7,620 bases of DNA, from NCBI GenBank assembly GCA_001805085.1, contig MHEA01000002.1:1847-9466 (forward strand), read 5' to 3'. The position numbers and the translations under genes are program-made. Shown here piece by piece: positions 7,004 to 7,620 of the stretch. The stretch comes from Nitrospirae bacterium GWC2_57_9 (GTDB lineage: Bacteria > Nitrospirota > UBA9217). Within the stretch, counting starts at the first letter, position 1. Each line of letters starts with the position of its first letter. Below the pieces are notes generated by a model, which was given only the letters and a program-made list of their open reading frames with translations, ran no database searches and was not told where the DNA came from.

Positions 7004-7030
7004 GCACGAGCGTTCATGATCGTGATCGGT

Positions 7031-7620
7031 TCAGCGAAGTCTCACTCTTGGATCTGTAAAGGCGTAGCCTATGTCTGCCAAGAAGTTTCCGAGCATGGTG
7101 AGGAAAGCGGCAGGCACCAGAATACCCATGACGAGATTGTAATCTCTGGAAAGAACTGCCTGATACATGAGGAGACCCATTCCGGGGATTCCAAAAACGG
7201 TTTCGGTGATAATAGCACCTCCGATGATGCCCGGAAGGGTCAAACCAAGGATCGTAATAATAGGCATGATGGCATTCCTGAAGGCGTGTTTGTAAATAAC
7301 GCTCTTTTCAGGCAGGCCTTTGGCCCGTGCGGTCCTGATGTAGTCTTGCCGCAAAACCTCAAGCATGCTGTTCCTCATGAATCGGGAATAAGAAGCAAGG
7401 CCGCCGAAAGCGGAAATGACGACCGGAAGGATGAGATGACGGATCATGTCCATGGTCCTTCCGAAGAAGGTAAGCCCGGACGTATCCAAGCTCCGAATGC
7501 CGGAAATCGGGACGATACCCCACTGGACCCCCAGCAGATAGATAAGTAAGAGCGCCAGCCAGAACGAAGGCGTCGAAAATCCGACAAAAACGAAAATCGT
7601 AGTGAACCTGTCGAGCAGCG
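7031..7620 (-). CDS. dppB: DppB/OppB-type ABC transporter permease, 5' end beyond the window
   Basis: Partner permease of the DppC-like protein. The frame runs off the right edge: 195 residues are visible out of about 305-335 usual for the family, so the first third is missing. The TTG at 7489 is internal, because the family sequence continues upstream of it (STPSFWLALLLIYLLGVQWG, then IVPISGI). Conserved features are the FSTPSFW segment, the LILPVVISAFGGLASYSRFMR region, the EAA loop QDYIRTARAKGLPEKSVIYK with HAFRNA after it, and the motif ETVFGIPGMGLLMYQAVLSRDY near the C-terminus. The protein ends with DPRVRLR and a TGA at 7031-7033, both usual for DppB. The B-then-C gene order on the minus strand is the standard one. 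A binding-protein gene would be expected further right. Confidence 0.96.
   Translation of the reverse strand, partial: LLDRFTTIFVFVGFSTPSFWLALLLIYLLGVQWGIVPISGIRSLDTSGLTFFGRTMDMIRHLILPVVISAFGGLASYSRFMRNSMLEVLRQDYIRTARAKGLPEKSVIYKHAFRNAIMPIITILGLTLPGIIGGAIITETVFGIPGMGLLMYQAVLSRDYNLVMGILVPAAFLTMLGNFLADIGYAFTDPRVRLR

Noticed and set aside
6971..7033. dppC is in the same frame as dppB and open back to its TGA, so read-through would make a DppB-DppC fusion.
   Set aside because: Same-frame spacing occurs one time in three by chance, both proteins have normal ends for their families, and the 20-codon linker looks non-coding and contains the palindrome.
6932..7549. Plus-strand open frame of 205 codons over the permease genes.
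   Set aside because: It covers conserved DppB sequence on the other strand and its product is low in hydrophobic or domain-like content; a shadow frame.

Overview
This 7.6 kb window is typical bacterial chromosome: dense, intact genes with short gaps and no sign of a phage, insertion sequence, CRISPR array, tRNA or rRNA. It has two blocks facing each other. The plus-strand block (1-5099) holds the 3' two thirds of alaS, a small phasin-like/coiled-coil gene, a ubiB/ABC1-type atypical kinase gene and mltG. The minus-strand block (5135-7620) reads in from the right: the 3' part of a dppB/oppB-type permease gene, a complete dppC/oppC-type permease gene and an unrecognised single-pass membrane protein gene. 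The blocks converge between mltG and the unknown gene, with only 35 bp between them and no visible terminator.

The source cannot be fixed from this window. Moderately high GC in the left block and a phasin-like gene directly before an ABC1 kinase gene suggest a Gram-negative bacterium of the Desulfobacterota (former Deltaproteobacteria) or Nitrospirota type. This is inference and held loosely. Sample lines are near 65% GC in ubiB but about 43-48% in the unknown gene, so that gene may have a different history.

Left block: AlaS charges tRNA-Ala and MltG cleaves nascent glycan strands at the inner membrane. In many bacteria alaS and mltG lie close together with ruvX between them. Here ruvX is absent from that place and a phasin-like/ubiB pair sits there. 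The pair is separated by 21 bp and looks co-transcribed, probably from a perfect extended -10 element inside the last codons of alaS. A second perfect TATAAT lies just before mltG, so close to the ATG that it would give a leaderless or nearly leaderless mRNA.

Right block: the two permeases form the membrane channel of a dipeptide/oligopeptide/nickel-class ABC importer. The binding protein and the ATPases are not in view. A perfect 7-bp stem-loop resembling a REP-type palindrome lies between the two permease genes. The unknown gene follows dppC after 21 bp and probably shares its transcript.

No clearly new system is present. The parts most worth a second look are the small coiled-coil protein paired with UbiB, the unknown membrane protein linked to the peptide importer, and the intergenic palindrome.
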